From Opitutales bacterium (GTDB lineage: Bacteria > Verrucomicrobiota > Verrucomicrobiia > Opitutales > Seribacteraceae): a stretch of 64,000 bases of DNA. Positions 1 to 9,756 of the stretch are shown piece by piece. The notes beneath the pieces were generated by a model, which did no database searches, was not told the DNA's origin, and worked only from the letters and a program-made list of their open reading frames with translations. Each line of letters starts with the position of its first letter. The first letter of the stretch is position 1. The stretch covers positions 1 to 64,000 of the forward strand of contig JAOFOL010000007.1 in NCBI GenBank assembly GCA_028042835.1, read 5' to 3'. The position numbers and the translations under genes were made by a program.

Positions 1-1332
1 TTAAAAGCACCGGGGAATCCATTGCTTCCGCGAAAATCCCATTTTTCATCCAAGGCAAAGAGAGTAATTTATATCCACCTGACCGGTTCTCCTCCCCATT
101 TGGATTTATGGGACTATAAACCGGAACTTGTTAAACGTACCGATCAGGAGTGCCCAGACGAATTTATTAAGGGTAAAAAATTCGCATTCACTTCAGGTAC
201 TCCAAAATTAATGGGCACGCCCCGTAAATTTTCTCAGTATGGAAAGTCTGGTATGTGGATGTCAGATGCAATTCCTCATTTGCATCAGCATGCCGATGAT
301 CTATGTGTGATTAAGTCCATGCACACCGATCAATTTAATCATGCTCCGGCAGAATTATTTGTGCATACTGGTTTCCCTCAACCAGGGCGTCCTTCTTTTG
401 GTGCTTGGACGACTTACGGATTAGGTTCGGAGAATCAGGATCTTCCAGGGTATGTTGTTTTGATATCCAGTGGAACTCAGCCAAATGGTGGAAAGAATTC
501 ATTTAGTGCTGGGTTTATTCCTTCTGTCTATCAAGGCGTTCAGTGTCGTTCAAAAGGTGATCCTGTTCTATATGTTTCTAATCCTCCGGGTATGGATCGC
601 AGTCTCAGGCGAGCAAGTTTGGACGCCTTACGGGATTTGAATCAAAAAGCGGCGGAAGATTTTGCTCACCCTGAAACCCTCACGCGCATCGCCCAGTACG
701 AATTAGCTTATCGGATGCAGGCTTCCGTTCCCGATGTGATGGATATTTCCAATGAGTCTCAAAAGACCTTGGACGCCTATGGAGCTGAAGTGGGTGGTGC
801 AAGTCTAGGGAATAATTGCTTACTCGCTCGTAGGCTTGCTGAAAAAGGAGTGCGGTTTGTGCAGTTGTTTGACTGGGGTTGGGACTATCATGGGACCAAT
901 CCAAAGGAGGATATTCGGGATGGCTTGACCCGGAAATGTGCCACAATGGATAAGCCGATATCCGCACTTATTAAGGACTTAAAGGAACGTGGGTTGTTTG
1001 ATGAGACATTAATTATTATAGGGGGTGAGTTTGGTCGCACTCCATTTCGTGAAGGCCGCACTTCAAAAGGCAAAGTATTGGGTCGCGATCACTTTCCAGA
1101 TTGTTACACCATGATTATGGCTGGCGGAGGAGTCAAAGGCGGTCATGTTCATGGCGAATCGGATGATCTTGGCTTCAGTATCACAAAAGATCCGGTTCAT
1201 GTTCACGACCTACAGGCGACATGGATGCATCTACTTGGTTTTGATCATGAACAGCTTACTTACCGCTTTCAAGGCCGAGATTATCGCCTGACCGATGTAC
1301 ACGGTCATGTGGTGAAGGGTTTAATTGCTTAA
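1..1332 (+). CDS. DUF1501 family exported protein, 5' end outside the window
   Basis: The reading frame is open from base 1, so the gene starts upstream and only the 3' part (443 codons) is present. It belongs to DUF1501, a family with an alkaline-phosphatase/sulfatase-like fold that is abundant in PVC bacteria and of unproven activity. Family hallmarks seen are the KRVIYIHLTGSPPHLDLWDY block near the visible N-terminus, GGEFGRTPF and the downstream RDHFPDCYT/AGGGVKGG segment. Usual length is about 470-490 residues with a twin-arginine signal, so roughly 30-50 residues are missing. This subtype normally follows a DUF1549/DUF1553 cytochrome gene, which I would expect just upstream of the window. 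A TTG at 22 is only an internal codon, not a credible start. Confidence 0.88.
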   Translation, partial: LKAPGNPLLPRKSHFSSKAKRVIYIHLTGSPPHLDLWDYKPELVKRTDQECPDEFIKGKKFAFTSGTPKLMGTPRKFSQYGKSGMWMSDAIPHLHQHADDLCVIKSMHTDQFNHAPAELFVHTGFPQPGRPSFGAWTTYGLGSENQDLPGYVVLISSGTQPNGGKNSFSAGFIPSVYQGVQCRSKGDPVLYVSNPPGMDRSLRRASLDALRDLNQKAAEDFAHPETLTRIAQYELAYRMQASVPDVMDISNESQKTLDAYGAEVGGASLGNNCLLARRLAEKGVRFVQLFDWGWDYHGTNPKEDIRDGLTRKCATMDKPISALIKDLKERGLFDETLIIIGGEFGRTPFREGRTSKGKVLGRDHFPDCYTMIMAGGGVKGGHVHGESDDLGFSITKDPVHVHDLQATWMHLLGFDHEQLTYRFQGRDYRLTDVHGHVVKGLIA

Positions 1333-1379
1333 AGTGTTTTTCTCTTGCCCTATATTATTATGGGCGCGTAAGTGGAAGG

Positions 1380-3041
1380 ATGTATTCTCGTAGATCCTTC
1401 CTCAAAACTACTGGAGCTTTTGGGCTTTCAGCTGGTTGTTTCCTCCCCATTTTGTCTGCCAAAGAAGTCCCCAATTTGCCTGGAGGCGATGATTATAAGG
1501 CCTTGGTTTGTGTTTATCTTCATGGGGGGAACGATAGTCTTAATATGCTGCCACCCGCTGATGCAGCGAATTACCAGGAGTACTTTGACATTCGTGGTGG
1601 AGGCGATAATCCAGAGGAGGGTATTGCAGTGGCCAATACAGTTTTTGATCTACCCGATTTGACTAATAAGAAATTAACCTCTTCAACTAACCCTTATGCG
1701 GCGGAAGATAATGAGAGTGCAGGGCTTAAGGGAGTGTATGAAACCGGGTTGGGTTTGAACGTAAATGGAGTGATGCCCGAGATAGCACACCTTATTCATA
1801 ACCAAAAGATAAAGATTATTTCCAATGTGGGAAATTTGGTGGAACCTCTTACCAAAGAAGACATTGCTTCGGTTCATAAAGAAAAACCTTCGTATCTGTT
1901 TTCGCATTCAAATCAAAGGATGCAGGTGGATATCGGTCGGGCAGACTTGGATAGTGGATTTGGGTGGGCGGGGAGAATTGCAGACCTGTGGTTTGGTACT
2001 GAAAAGTATGATGCATTTCCTTTTGGGATGAATTTTAGTCTTCGGGCCAATGGGGCAAGAATGTTAGAGGGAGCCAAAACTCGTCCTTATGTTGTACAAC
2101 CTAATCCAGTTGCATTCAATAAAATGAAATTAATGCCTACAGGTGGTACTCCTTGGGTGCAGTGGGACGAGAATTTAAATAGACGGTCGATGTACCATTA
2201 CTTAAATGGTGCAAGTCTGATCAATCCAGATGATTATTCTTACGCAGAGTACAATAATTGGAAAGGTTATGTCCCTTCTCCGCTTGATTTAAGAAATCGC
2301 ATTCCAGAAGCTTCTCCGAATTATCTTAAGAGGGTTTACCAAAAAATGGGAATGAATGCTTTGCGCACCAATGATGCAGTGATTGCTGCTTTAGGGGAAG
2401 ATCTCAATTTTACCACTCCGGATTCCTATGGTCAGAATTTATTTACCGTCCCGGAAGAGGAGGTGTTGGGTTTGACTTATAATAATTTTGGAAGCTTAAT
2501 TCAAAATCTGGAGACCATCACAAAGATGATGAAAGTGGGAGTGTCCAAAGGTTACAGAAGGCAAATCTTTCTTGTCCAACACGGCGGTTTTGACACCCAC
2601 GGCAGCCAGCTAGAGGTTCATCCTCGAATTCTGCGGGAATTAAGTTTGGGTATGGAGCACTTTAATTCTGCCTTGGAGGAGCTTGGCCTTTCCGAAAAGG
2701 TTGTCACTTACTCCACTTCTGATTTTGGAAGGACTGTAAGTAGCAATGGGGATGGCACGGACCACGGATGGGGTGGGAACCAAATGATCATGGGAGGAGG
2801 TATAGATAAGTCTGAAATTATTGGCAAACTACCCAGCCTAGCTATCGGAGGAGCTGATGATTACAGTGAACAGGGAAGAATAATTCCTTCGATTGCTAAT
2901 ATTCAGATTCAGGCTGAATTAGCTCATTGGTTGGGTGTCGAATCTGACTATTTAACGGAGCTGTTTCCACATCTTCCGAATTTTCAAAATGATCCGAGTG
3001 ATGCAACTTCAAGTTTTGTCAATTTGGGATTTTCATCTTGA
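1380..3041 (+). CDS. DUF1501 family protein, Tat-exported (DUF1800 partner type)
   Basis: The 553-residue product opens with a twin-arginine motif (SRRSFLK, residues 3-9) and a hydrophobic stretch, indicating folded export. The block FVCVYLHGGNDSLNMLPP-like region near residue 45-60, HGGFDTHGSQ and SDFGRTVSSNGDGTDHGWGG near residues 400-460 are the DUF1501 metal-site-like motifs. DUF1501 proteins of this subtype are commonly encoded beside DUF1800 genes, and a DUF1800 gene follows directly, its start lying 14 bases after this stop. The biochemical role of the pair is not established; both look periplasmic or surface located. It is clearly not a recent duplicate of the preceding DUF1501 gene, with which it shares only the family motifs. 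Confidence 0.9.
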   Translation: MYSRRSFLKTTGAFGLSAGCFLPILSAKEVPNLPGGDDYKALVCVYLHGGNDSLNMLPPADAANYQEYFDIRGGGDNPEEGIAVANTVFDLPDLTNKKLTSSTNPYAAEDNESAGLKGVYETGLGLNVNGVMPEIAHLIHNQKIKIISNVGNLVEPLTKEDIASVHKEKPSYLFSHSNQRMQVDIGRADLDSGFGWAGRIADLWFGTEKYDAFPFGMNFSLRANGARMLEGAKTRPYVVQPNPVAFNKMKLMPTGGTPWVQWDENLNRRSMYHYLNGASLINPDDYSYAEYNNWKGYVPSPLDLRNRIPEASPNYLKRVYQKMGMNALRTNDAVIAALGEDLNFTTPDSYGQNLFTVPEEEVLGLTYNNFGSLIQNLETITKMMKVGVSKGYRRQIFLVQHGGFDTHGSQLEVHPRILRELSLGMEHFNSALEELGLSEKVVTYSTSDFGRTVSSNGDGTDHGWGGNQMIMGGGIDKSEIIGKLPSLAIGGADDYSEQGRIIPSIANIQIQAELAHWLGVESDYLTELFPHLPNFQNDPSDATSSFVNLGFSS

Positions 3042-3055
3042 GAGGAGTACTTCCA

Positions 3056-5716
3056 ATGAAGAGTTCGAAATTAAGTTTCATGTCCCTTTACTTTTCCGCC
3101 GTTGTATTTCCGCTTTGTATTCTTAATGCAAATTCCAAAGAAAATTTCAGCGAGCAAGATCGTAATCAATTGCTGAAGATGTCTACCTTTGGGCCCACAG
3201 CTCAAATGGTTTTGGATTTAAATAATTCTAATGTAATCAATGAAATTGCAGACGAAATTGAATGGCTTGATTACCAACTTAAGCACCCTTCTGCTTATGA
3301 AGACCCTGATGACGATTGGCTGTCGCATTTTCAACGCGTCGAGCAGATTGCCACCACCCTTGAGCCAACGGTAGATTTTTATCAGGACTATCCTAATGAG
3401 GATCTTAAGTCACGAGCGGACGGTTATCGTATTTTTAACCGCTTTGCTCCGGGGACATCGTCCTATAATTTGGACGCCTTTCAAATGTCAGCGTGGTGGG
3501 ATAATGCATTGGGGAATTCAGATCTGAATAGTAAGGTTGGCTCCGATCAATTGCGCCAGCGAATGGCTTATGCTCTGAGTCAACTGCTAGTCGTTTCATC
3601 AACAATCTTTCCTCTTAACGGTAGAGCTGAAGGCCTGGCTTACTACTACGATATTCTGGCTGAAAATGCATTTGGTAATTATGAGACTTTATTGCGGTAT
3701 GTTCTCAGGAGCCCTGCTATGGGGGTTTTTCTTTCAAGTGTTATGAATCAAAAAGCCAGCCTTGATAAAAATACGCGTCCTGATGAGAACTTAGCCAGGG
3801 AATTCATGCAATTGTTTACAATTGGTCCTTATGAACTTGAGATAGATGGGTCGAGAAAAAGAGACTCTGATGGAAAATCAATCCCGACCTATACGCAGAA
3901 TGACATTGTTGAGATGGCAAAAGTTCTCACCGGTTGGAATTTGTTTCTTTTTCCGAATTGGGGGCGGCTTGGCAAAGGATATGGAAGCTATCAGCATTTG
4001 ATGCAATTTCATCCCGAAAAACATGAGGATGAATTAGACGAGTTTTATTCAAAGGAACAGGATCCTGGAATAATTACTTTATTCAAAGGTAAATCTTGGG
4101 AAACTAAATTGGATTTAAATGCTTCAGATGAAATGCTAGATGGGAGTGGGAGTGCAACTAAATCGGGCTTGGATGCAGCAATCCGGGTTTTATTTAATCA
4201 TCCGAATGTCGGGCCCTTTGTTTCCCGTCATTTAATTAAACATTTTGTTACCTCCAACCCTACTCCCGGATATATTGAAAGAGTCGCCACTGTTTTCAAT
4301 GACGACGGAAGTGGAATAAGGGGCAATTTGAAGGCTGTACTAAGAGTAATGCTTCTTGATAAGGAAGCATATAACCAGTCGATAGAAGTGGGCGGGCGTG
4401 TAAAAGAACCCCTGCTTGTTCTTACTCAGTTTCTGCGGGCAATGGAGGCAAGACCTTGGCCTAAGACAGAATCGAAAATGTTACTGCACGAAAGTAACCC
4501 TAAGTATTTACAGAAAATGTATTCCTTCCGATCTCCCCAAGATAAGATTAACCAAGCGGCACTGCGTGCTTTTGATGTTTTCAATTTTTACGATCGAGAT
4601 TTCATTCCGCCAGATGAAAATGTGATGATGAATGGGCTTACTTCCCAGGAAAGTGAAATTATCAATGACAATTTTTTTCCAAATTTTCAAAATCAATTAG
4701 ATTTGATTATCAGTAATTACAAGAATTATAGGCTCAAGTGTTCCGATCCAAGCAACTTAACCGGTCTGGATGATGCACCGGAAATGAAGTACCATTCGCC
4801 AAATTTTACAATTAATTTAGAAAAACCATTGTCAGTGCTGATAAAAGGCCTGGGGAAAGAAAGTGGCTTCCTGAATGATGTGAATGGGAGTGATTTTGAT
4901 AATGATGAATTATTTACAGAGGCAGTAAACGATTTGTTTGACTGGTATGAGTCCAACCTGTTATTTGCTCCACTAAATCCAAATCTTCGCTCTGCTTTTA
5001 TTGAATTATGTGTTCATGGTTTCGATCACAGACAAGTGCTGAGAGAAGAGGACAAGGGACAAGAGATTGCTCTGAGGATCGTACATAATTCCTTACTGCT
5101 GTTGGTGACCTCTCCTGAATTCATGGTGGATGCCGGAACGGTGCCAGATACAACACCGCCTGAGATCGAGTTGATTGGAGCCTCAGCTCTAAGCTTTAAA
5201 AAAGGTGACACTTATGTAGAGTCTGGTTTTAAAGCGTCAGATAATGTTTTTGGTGATATGCAGTCGAAGGTGACCATTACTGGGGATGTGAATACATCAA
5301 AAGCGGGTACCTACGAGATAACTTATTCAGTGGTGGATATAGCCGGCAATATTTCCGAAGCAGTTAAAAGAACTATTGTTGTGGCCCAGGAAGTTACGGA
5401 AAATCCCAGTCTTTATTGGTGGACAGGAGCCGAAAGTATTGGGAACGGATTTTACCAGAATTGGCTAGGTCAATTTATGCCATTTCAATCGGGATGGATT
5501 TATCATTTAGATTTTGGATGGGTCTATGTTGTTGAAAGTAATGTACAGGGACTATGGATGTGGATACAGGATGAAGGTTGGCTATGGAGTAGTTCTGCCA
5601 CTTGGCCATTTATCTGGTCAAATCAAGGACCCAAGTGGCTTTACTTCTTAAGTACCGAACAAAATAATTTTTTCTTTGATTATTCGTCTAGTTCTTTTCG
5701 TACAATAGTTAGATAA
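3056..5716 (+). CDS. DUF1800 protein with DUF5011-like Ig domain and Trp-rich C-terminal domain
   Basis: The ATG at 3056 is chosen because AGGAG at 3043-3047 sits 8 bases ahead and a signal peptide follows at once; an in-frame TTG at 3038 lacks this. The 886-residue product has a DUF1800 core (about residues 25-690; LTGWN, a NLAREFMQLFTIG segment and HPNVGPFVSRHLIKHFV are typical). It is followed by a DUF5011-like immunoglobulin domain (about 698-778; DTTPPEIELIG to SVVDIAGN) and a final module of about 100 residues with a dozen tryptophans. That tail resembles one I recall from other secreted verrucomicrobial proteins and may serve attachment or sorting, which is inference. DUF1800/DUF1501 pairs are widespread, with unknown activity. 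Confidence 0.88.
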   Translation: MKSSKLSFMSLYFSAVVFPLCILNANSKENFSEQDRNQLLKMSTFGPTAQMVLDLNNSNVINEIADEIEWLDYQLKHPSAYEDPDDDWLSHFQRVEQIATTLEPTVDFYQDYPNEDLKSRADGYRIFNRFAPGTSSYNLDAFQMSAWWDNALGNSDLNSKVGSDQLRQRMAYALSQLLVVSSTIFPLNGRAEGLAYYYDILAENAFGNYETLLRYVLRSPAMGVFLSSVMNQKASLDKNTRPDENLAREFMQLFTIGPYELEIDGSRKRDSDGKSIPTYTQNDIVEMAKVLTGWNLFLFPNWGRLGKGYGSYQHLMQFHPEKHEDELDEFYSKEQDPGIITLFKGKSWETKLDLNASDEMLDGSGSATKSGLDAAIRVLFNHPNVGPFVSRHLIKHFVTSNPTPGYIERVATVFNDDGSGIRGNLKAVLRVMLLDKEAYNQSIEVGGRVKEPLLVLTQFLRAMEARPWPKTESKMLLHESNPKYLQKMYSFRSPQDKINQAALRAFDVFNFYDRDFIPPDENVMMNGLTSQESEIINDNFFPNFQNQLDLIISNYKNYRLKCSDPSNLTGLDDAPEMKYHSPNFTINLEKPLSVLIKGLGKESGFLNDVNGSDFDNDELFTEAVNDLFDWYESNLLFAPLNPNLRSAFIELCVHGFDHRQVLREEDKGQEIALRIVHNSLLLLVTSPEFMVDAGTVPDTTPPEIELIGASALSFKKGDTYVESGFKASDNVFGDMQSKVTITGDVNTSKAGTYEITYSVVDIAGNISEAVKRTIVVAQEVTENPSLYWWTGAESIGNGFYQNWLGQFMPFQSGWIYHLDFGWVYVVESNVQGLWMWIQDEGWLWSSSATWPFIWSNQGPKWLYFLSTEQNNFFFDYSSSSFRTIVR

Positions 5717-5774
5717 CTTGCTCGAAAGTAAATATAGTAATTGTTCAGAAGCTCGATCTTGATATTGTAGCTTT

Positions 5775-8411
5775 ATGCGAAGTTACGAGTCTCCCCTTAT
5801 AATAGCTGTACTATTTTTGCATTTCTTCTATTGCCCTGTATTAGCAAATACGGTCATTCATGATTTAAAAGTGCATGATCCTGAATTGGATGTTACCCTT
5901 TGGGCAGAATCTCCGCTCTTGTATAATCCAACAAACATGGATGTGGATGCTGCGGGTCGGATTTGGGTTACGGAGGGAGTAAATTATCGTAGGAGTAGTA
6001 CCCGAAAAGAGGGCGACCGTGTGGTCGTTTTGGAGGATACCAATTTGGATGGAATAGCGGATAAATCTACTGTTTTTATTCAAGACCCCGAACTAGTCGC
6101 ACCCATGGGAATCGGGGTGATCGATAATGTGATCTATGTATCCCAGACCCCACACATTATTAAATACATCGATGTGAACCGAAACTTAGTTTTTGACAAA
6201 GGGGACAAAAAAGAAATCTTTCTTACCGGCTTTACTGGTAGTAATCATGATCATTCCACTCACTCAGTAATTGGTGGGCCGGATGGTAAATTATATTTTA
6301 ACCAAGGAAATTGCGGGGCTAAAATAACCGATAGGGACGGTCGAACTTTTTATATTGGTAGTTTTTATTACAATAAGGGTGGACCACAAGTTGGATGGAA
6401 TCTGAACCCAACGACTTTTGCGGGAAAAAGAAGTGATGACGGGCATGTTTGGGTTTCCGGTTTTACGGGTCGGATCAATCCTGATGGTACCGGCATGGAG
6501 ATTGTTGGTCATGGGTACCGAAATAGCTACGAGCAAATTTTCACTTCGTTTGGGGACATGTTCCAAAATGATAATGATGATCCACCAGCCTGTCGGACAA
6601 GTTTTGTTCCAGAGGGTGCTTTTTTTGGCTTTTGCTCGGAAGATGGAAAATTTGGATGGTCAGCGGATCGTATTGCTGGCCAAACCACCGCCGAAGCGGA
6701 GTGGCGAACCCATTTGCCGGGAAGTTTTCCACCAGGCGATGTTTATGGAAGTGGTTCTCCGACGGGAATCACTTACTATGAGAACGGTTCCTTGCCTAAA
6801 AGATATGAAGGTTCTCTCTTCTCCTGCGAACCCGCTAAACGGCAGATTTTTCGTTATGTTCCAAAACCTGATGGGGCAGGGTACAAATTGGAACGGGAAG
6901 TTTTTATAAGTCGGCAGGGAAAGGATCGATTATGTAGTGCTTTTTCAGATATTTTAGTAGGGACTGATGGGTTACTTTATATCGCAGATTGGTATGATCC
7001 TGTCGTTGGTGGACACGGGGCGGCCGACCGCAAACATATAGGTAAGATTTATCGGATCGCACCCAAGGGATTTAAATCCAGTAAGCAGGTTCCAAAAACG
7101 GCAGAAGAGATGCTGGTGAGTCCGGCGCATAATGTCCGGTTTCATGGATTTCAAAAACTAAAGTCGCAAGGGCAGTCTGCTTTTTCCCAAATAAAAAAAT
7201 TACTGAACAGCAAATCCCCGTGGTTGGCTAGCCGAGCCATCTGGGTTTTACCTCATCTAGGCAAGGAAGGACATGCTGAATTGGAGAAAGTAGTATCGAC
7301 GATGGGTGCCAGTGACTTTCGGTATCGTACGGCGGCATTGCGGAGTGCCTTGCGATATGATCGGGAAAACTTGGGCATTCATTTAATACAAAAGCTCAGA
7401 AGGGACGAGTCATCTCATGTCCGTCGTGTTTCCCTGACCCATCTTCGGGATTTCGCCTATGAAAGAAAAAAAGATGTTTTGCTTGATCTCATTACCGTTG
7501 GTTCGCTGGAGGATCGCACTTATTTGGAATCCGTTGGTTTGGCTGCGGATGGCTCGGAAGATGAACTATGGTCCGATTATTGTAAACTTCGGGAAATCTC
7601 AAGTCCTAAAGACTGGGATAGACAGGCTCACCTCCTCGCTTGGCGGTTACATGGGGATACTATGATCGAAGACTTGGTTGAACGAATGCTAATGGATGAT
7701 TTGTCTGATAAACACCGAATGGAGTTGGTTGGTTCCTTGGCCATGAATCGTTCGAAGCATGCATTCGAGGGAATGAAAAAAGTTTTTATGGAATCCAAAA
7801 ACGAAGGAGTTAAAGACCTGGCTAAACAGTTTCTTGTAAAAGGAATGGTACACCGTTGGAAAGAGCATCCAGTGCGGGATTTTTTGGTGGCTCAGAAGAT
7901 TATTGATGCTAAGCCCCAGCCTCTCGTTCAAGTACCAGGAGTGAAAAAAGATGAGGGTGTGCTCAAGGTATCGAATGTGCTTAATTTAAAGGGAGATATA
8001 AAACGCGGAAAGATATCCGCGGCCCGTTGCTACAGTTGTCATCAGTTTGATCAGGTTGGGGTGGAGTTTGGTCCGAATCTGAAAGGGTGGGGGCAAGGTC
8101 GGTCGATCGAGGAGATTGCCCGGGCAATCATTCATCCGTCTGCTGGAATCGCGCATGGCTACGAAAGCCAAGAAGTCACACTTGAACCCAACTGGAAAGA
8201 ACGCAAAAACTTTTGGAGAATCAATGGTATCATAACTTCCGAGAGTGATCCTTTAACCATTCGTAGTGCTGGTGGTTTAGTCCAAAAGATTCCGAGTCAT
8301 GAAATTCATTACATTCAACCGGTACGAAACTCTCTTATGTTATCTGCCCATCAATTAGGCATGTCCGTGCAGGATGTTGCAGATATAGTGGCTTATCTCA
8401 AAACTTACTAA
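5775..8411 (+). CDS. PVC-type membrane-bound dehydrogenase: beta-propeller, HEAT repeats, heme domain
   Basis: The 878-residue exported protein starts with a signal peptide ending near PVLAN. Residues about 30-430 form the glucose/sorbosone-dehydrogenase-like propeller typical of PVC proteins (GRIWVTEGVNYR, GHGYRNSYEQIFTSFGDMF). Residues about 440-700 are HEAT-like repeats. The C-terminal PVC heme-binding domain carries CYSCH at residues 752-756 (bases 8028-8042). The family is thought to oxidise sugars or alcohols outside the cytoplasm and pass electrons to its own heme; the substrate is unknown. It sits 58 bases after the DUF1800 gene and 12 bases before the phosphatase-like gene, so co-transcription with the latter is likely. 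Confidence 0.88.
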   Translation: MRSYESPLIIAVLFLHFFYCPVLANTVIHDLKVHDPELDVTLWAESPLLYNPTNMDVDAAGRIWVTEGVNYRRSSTRKEGDRVVVLEDTNLDGIADKSTVFIQDPELVAPMGIGVIDNVIYVSQTPHIIKYIDVNRNLVFDKGDKKEIFLTGFTGSNHDHSTHSVIGGPDGKLYFNQGNCGAKITDRDGRTFYIGSFYYNKGGPQVGWNLNPTTFAGKRSDDGHVWVSGFTGRINPDGTGMEIVGHGYRNSYEQIFTSFGDMFQNDNDDPPACRTSFVPEGAFFGFCSEDGKFGWSADRIAGQTTAEAEWRTHLPGSFPPGDVYGSGSPTGITYYENGSLPKRYEGSLFSCEPAKRQIFRYVPKPDGAGYKLEREVFISRQGKDRLCSAFSDILVGTDGLLYIADWYDPVVGGHGAADRKHIGKIYRIAPKGFKSSKQVPKTAEEMLVSPAHNVRFHGFQKLKSQGQSAFSQIKKLLNSKSPWLASRAIWVLPHLGKEGHAELEKVVSTMGASDFRYRTAALRSALRYDRENLGIHLIQKLRRDESSHVRRVSLTHLRDFAYERKKDVLLDLITVGSLEDRTYLESVGLAADGSEDELWSDYCKLREISSPKDWDRQAHLLAWRLHGDTMIEDLVERMLMDDLSDKHRMELVGSLAMNRSKHAFEGMKKVFMESKNEGVKDLAKQFLVKGMVHRWKEHPVRDFLVAQKIIDAKPQPLVQVPGVKKDEGVLKVSNVLNLKGDIKRGKISAARCYSCHQFDQVGVEFGPNLKGWGQGRSIEEIARAIIHPSAGIAHGYESQEVTLEPNWKERKNFWRINGIITSESDPLTIRSAGGLVQKIPSHEIHYIQPVRNSLMLSAHQLGMSVQDVADIVAYLKTY

Positions 8412-8423
8412 CTATTCAAACTT

Positions 8424-9755
8424 ATGAAAATTAAAGAAATATTATTTTGCCTCGGTGCAGTCTTTTTGCACTCCCTTTTACCTGTTCTTGCCCATGATTC
8501 ACACAAGGGTCTTCAACATTGGGAAATACCCAGTATGGATCCGGATCGTATAATACTTACTTTTCATGGCGATCCTGCAACCTGTCGTGCCGTAACCTGG
8601 CGAACGGATAAGAGCATCACTAAGGCGGTTGCTGAGATTGCGATAGCCGGGGTAAATTCCAAGTTTACCAGTGATGCAGAGGAGGTCGTTGCTACAACGG
8701 AACCCTTCGATCTCGGTCAATATAAAAGCAACTCTTCATTGATCGTTCATTATCATAGTGTTCGTTTTCAAGGATTAAAGCCAAACACCCTCTATGCTTA
8801 CCGGGTGGGCGATGGATCCAAAAATTGGTCCGAATGGATTCAATTCCGTACGGCGAAGTCAACTTACTCACCCATACAATTTGTATATTTCGGCGATGCT
8901 CAAAACGATATCTTGGATCATTGGTCAAGAGTGATTCGCATGGCATACCAAACGGCTCCCCATGCTTCATTCGCGATTCATGCAGGTGATCTTGTAAATA
9001 ATGCTCATCGTGACCATGAGTGGGCTCAATGGTTTAAGGCTGGTGGATTTATTCATAGTCAATGGACGGCCATTCCTGCCGTAGGGAATCACGAGTTTTC
9101 ACCTGTTGCAAGACTACCGATAGGAAAGAAGAAAGTTTCCATTCAATGGCGTCCTCAATTCACTCTACCTGTGGAAAAAAGTTTAGATCCATCCTTGCAT
9201 GAAACGGTTTACACCGTGGATTACCAGGATCTTCGAGTTGTTGTGCTTAATTCAAACGATCATTTGGAACAACAGACAAAATACCTCGAAGAAAAACTAA
9301 AAAACTGCACGGCTAAGTGGAAGATTGTAACTTGCCATCATTCCGTATTTTCTCCGGCCAAGGGTCGTAATTTTCAGTTTGCACGGGACCATTGGAAGCC
9401 ACTGCTGGATAAGTATAATGTGGATCTTGTGCTTAATGGGCATGATCATACCTATGCCCGGGGACATGTTCCTGTCCGCACAAGTGATAAGGAAGGAACC
9501 AGTGAACTTGGAACAGTTTATGTTACTTCCGTCTCGGGTCCCAAGCAATACGGGCTCGATCGTAAACAAATTCAAACCTATAAAGCTGATGGTTATCGGT
9601 CCGATAAAACAGCGGAGCAAACGCAGTTTTTTCAGGTAATCACAATTAAGGATAATACTTTAAGTTATGTTGCTTATACAGCCTTGGGAGATGAATATGA
9701 CCGGGCAATAATAACCAAGGAATTTTCGACAGGTAAGAAATTCCTGAAAGATTAA
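8424..9755 (+). CDS. Purple-acid-phosphatase-like metallophosphoesterase, exported
   Basis: The 443-residue product has a signal peptide (cleavage near VLAHD) and an N-terminal fibronectin-like domain (about residues 38-145) as in purple acid phosphatases. A calcineurin-like metallophosphoesterase domain follows. Metal-site motifs are visible: GDA (157-159), GDL (188-190), GNHE (221-224), a CHH segment and GHDHTYAR. It probably hydrolyses phosphomonoesters or related esters in the periplasm, releasing phosphate from organic matter. It follows the PVC dehydrogenase by 12 bases and ends 1 base before the convergent DUF1552 gene, so it is the last gene of the plus-strand run. Substrate specificity cannot be read from the sequence. 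Confidence 0.88.
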   Translation: MKIKEILFCLGAVFLHSLLPVLAHDSHKGLQHWEIPSMDPDRIILTFHGDPATCRAVTWRTDKSITKAVAEIAIAGVNSKFTSDAEEVVATTEPFDLGQYKSNSSLIVHYHSVRFQGLKPNTLYAYRVGDGSKNWSEWIQFRTAKSTYSPIQFVYFGDAQNDILDHWSRVIRMAYQTAPHASFAIHAGDLVNNAHRDHEWAQWFKAGGFIHSQWTAIPAVGNHEFSPVARLPIGKKKVSIQWRPQFTLPVEKSLDPSLHETVYTVDYQDLRVVVLNSNDHLEQQTKYLEEKLKNCTAKWKIVTCHHSVFSPAKGRNFQFARDHWKPLLDKYNVDLVLNGHDHTYARGHVPVRTSDKEGTSELGTVYVTSVSGPKQYGLDRKQIQTYKADGYRSDKTAEQTQFFQVITIKDNTLSYVAYTALGDEYDRAIITKEFSTGKKFLKD

Positions 9756-9756
9756 T

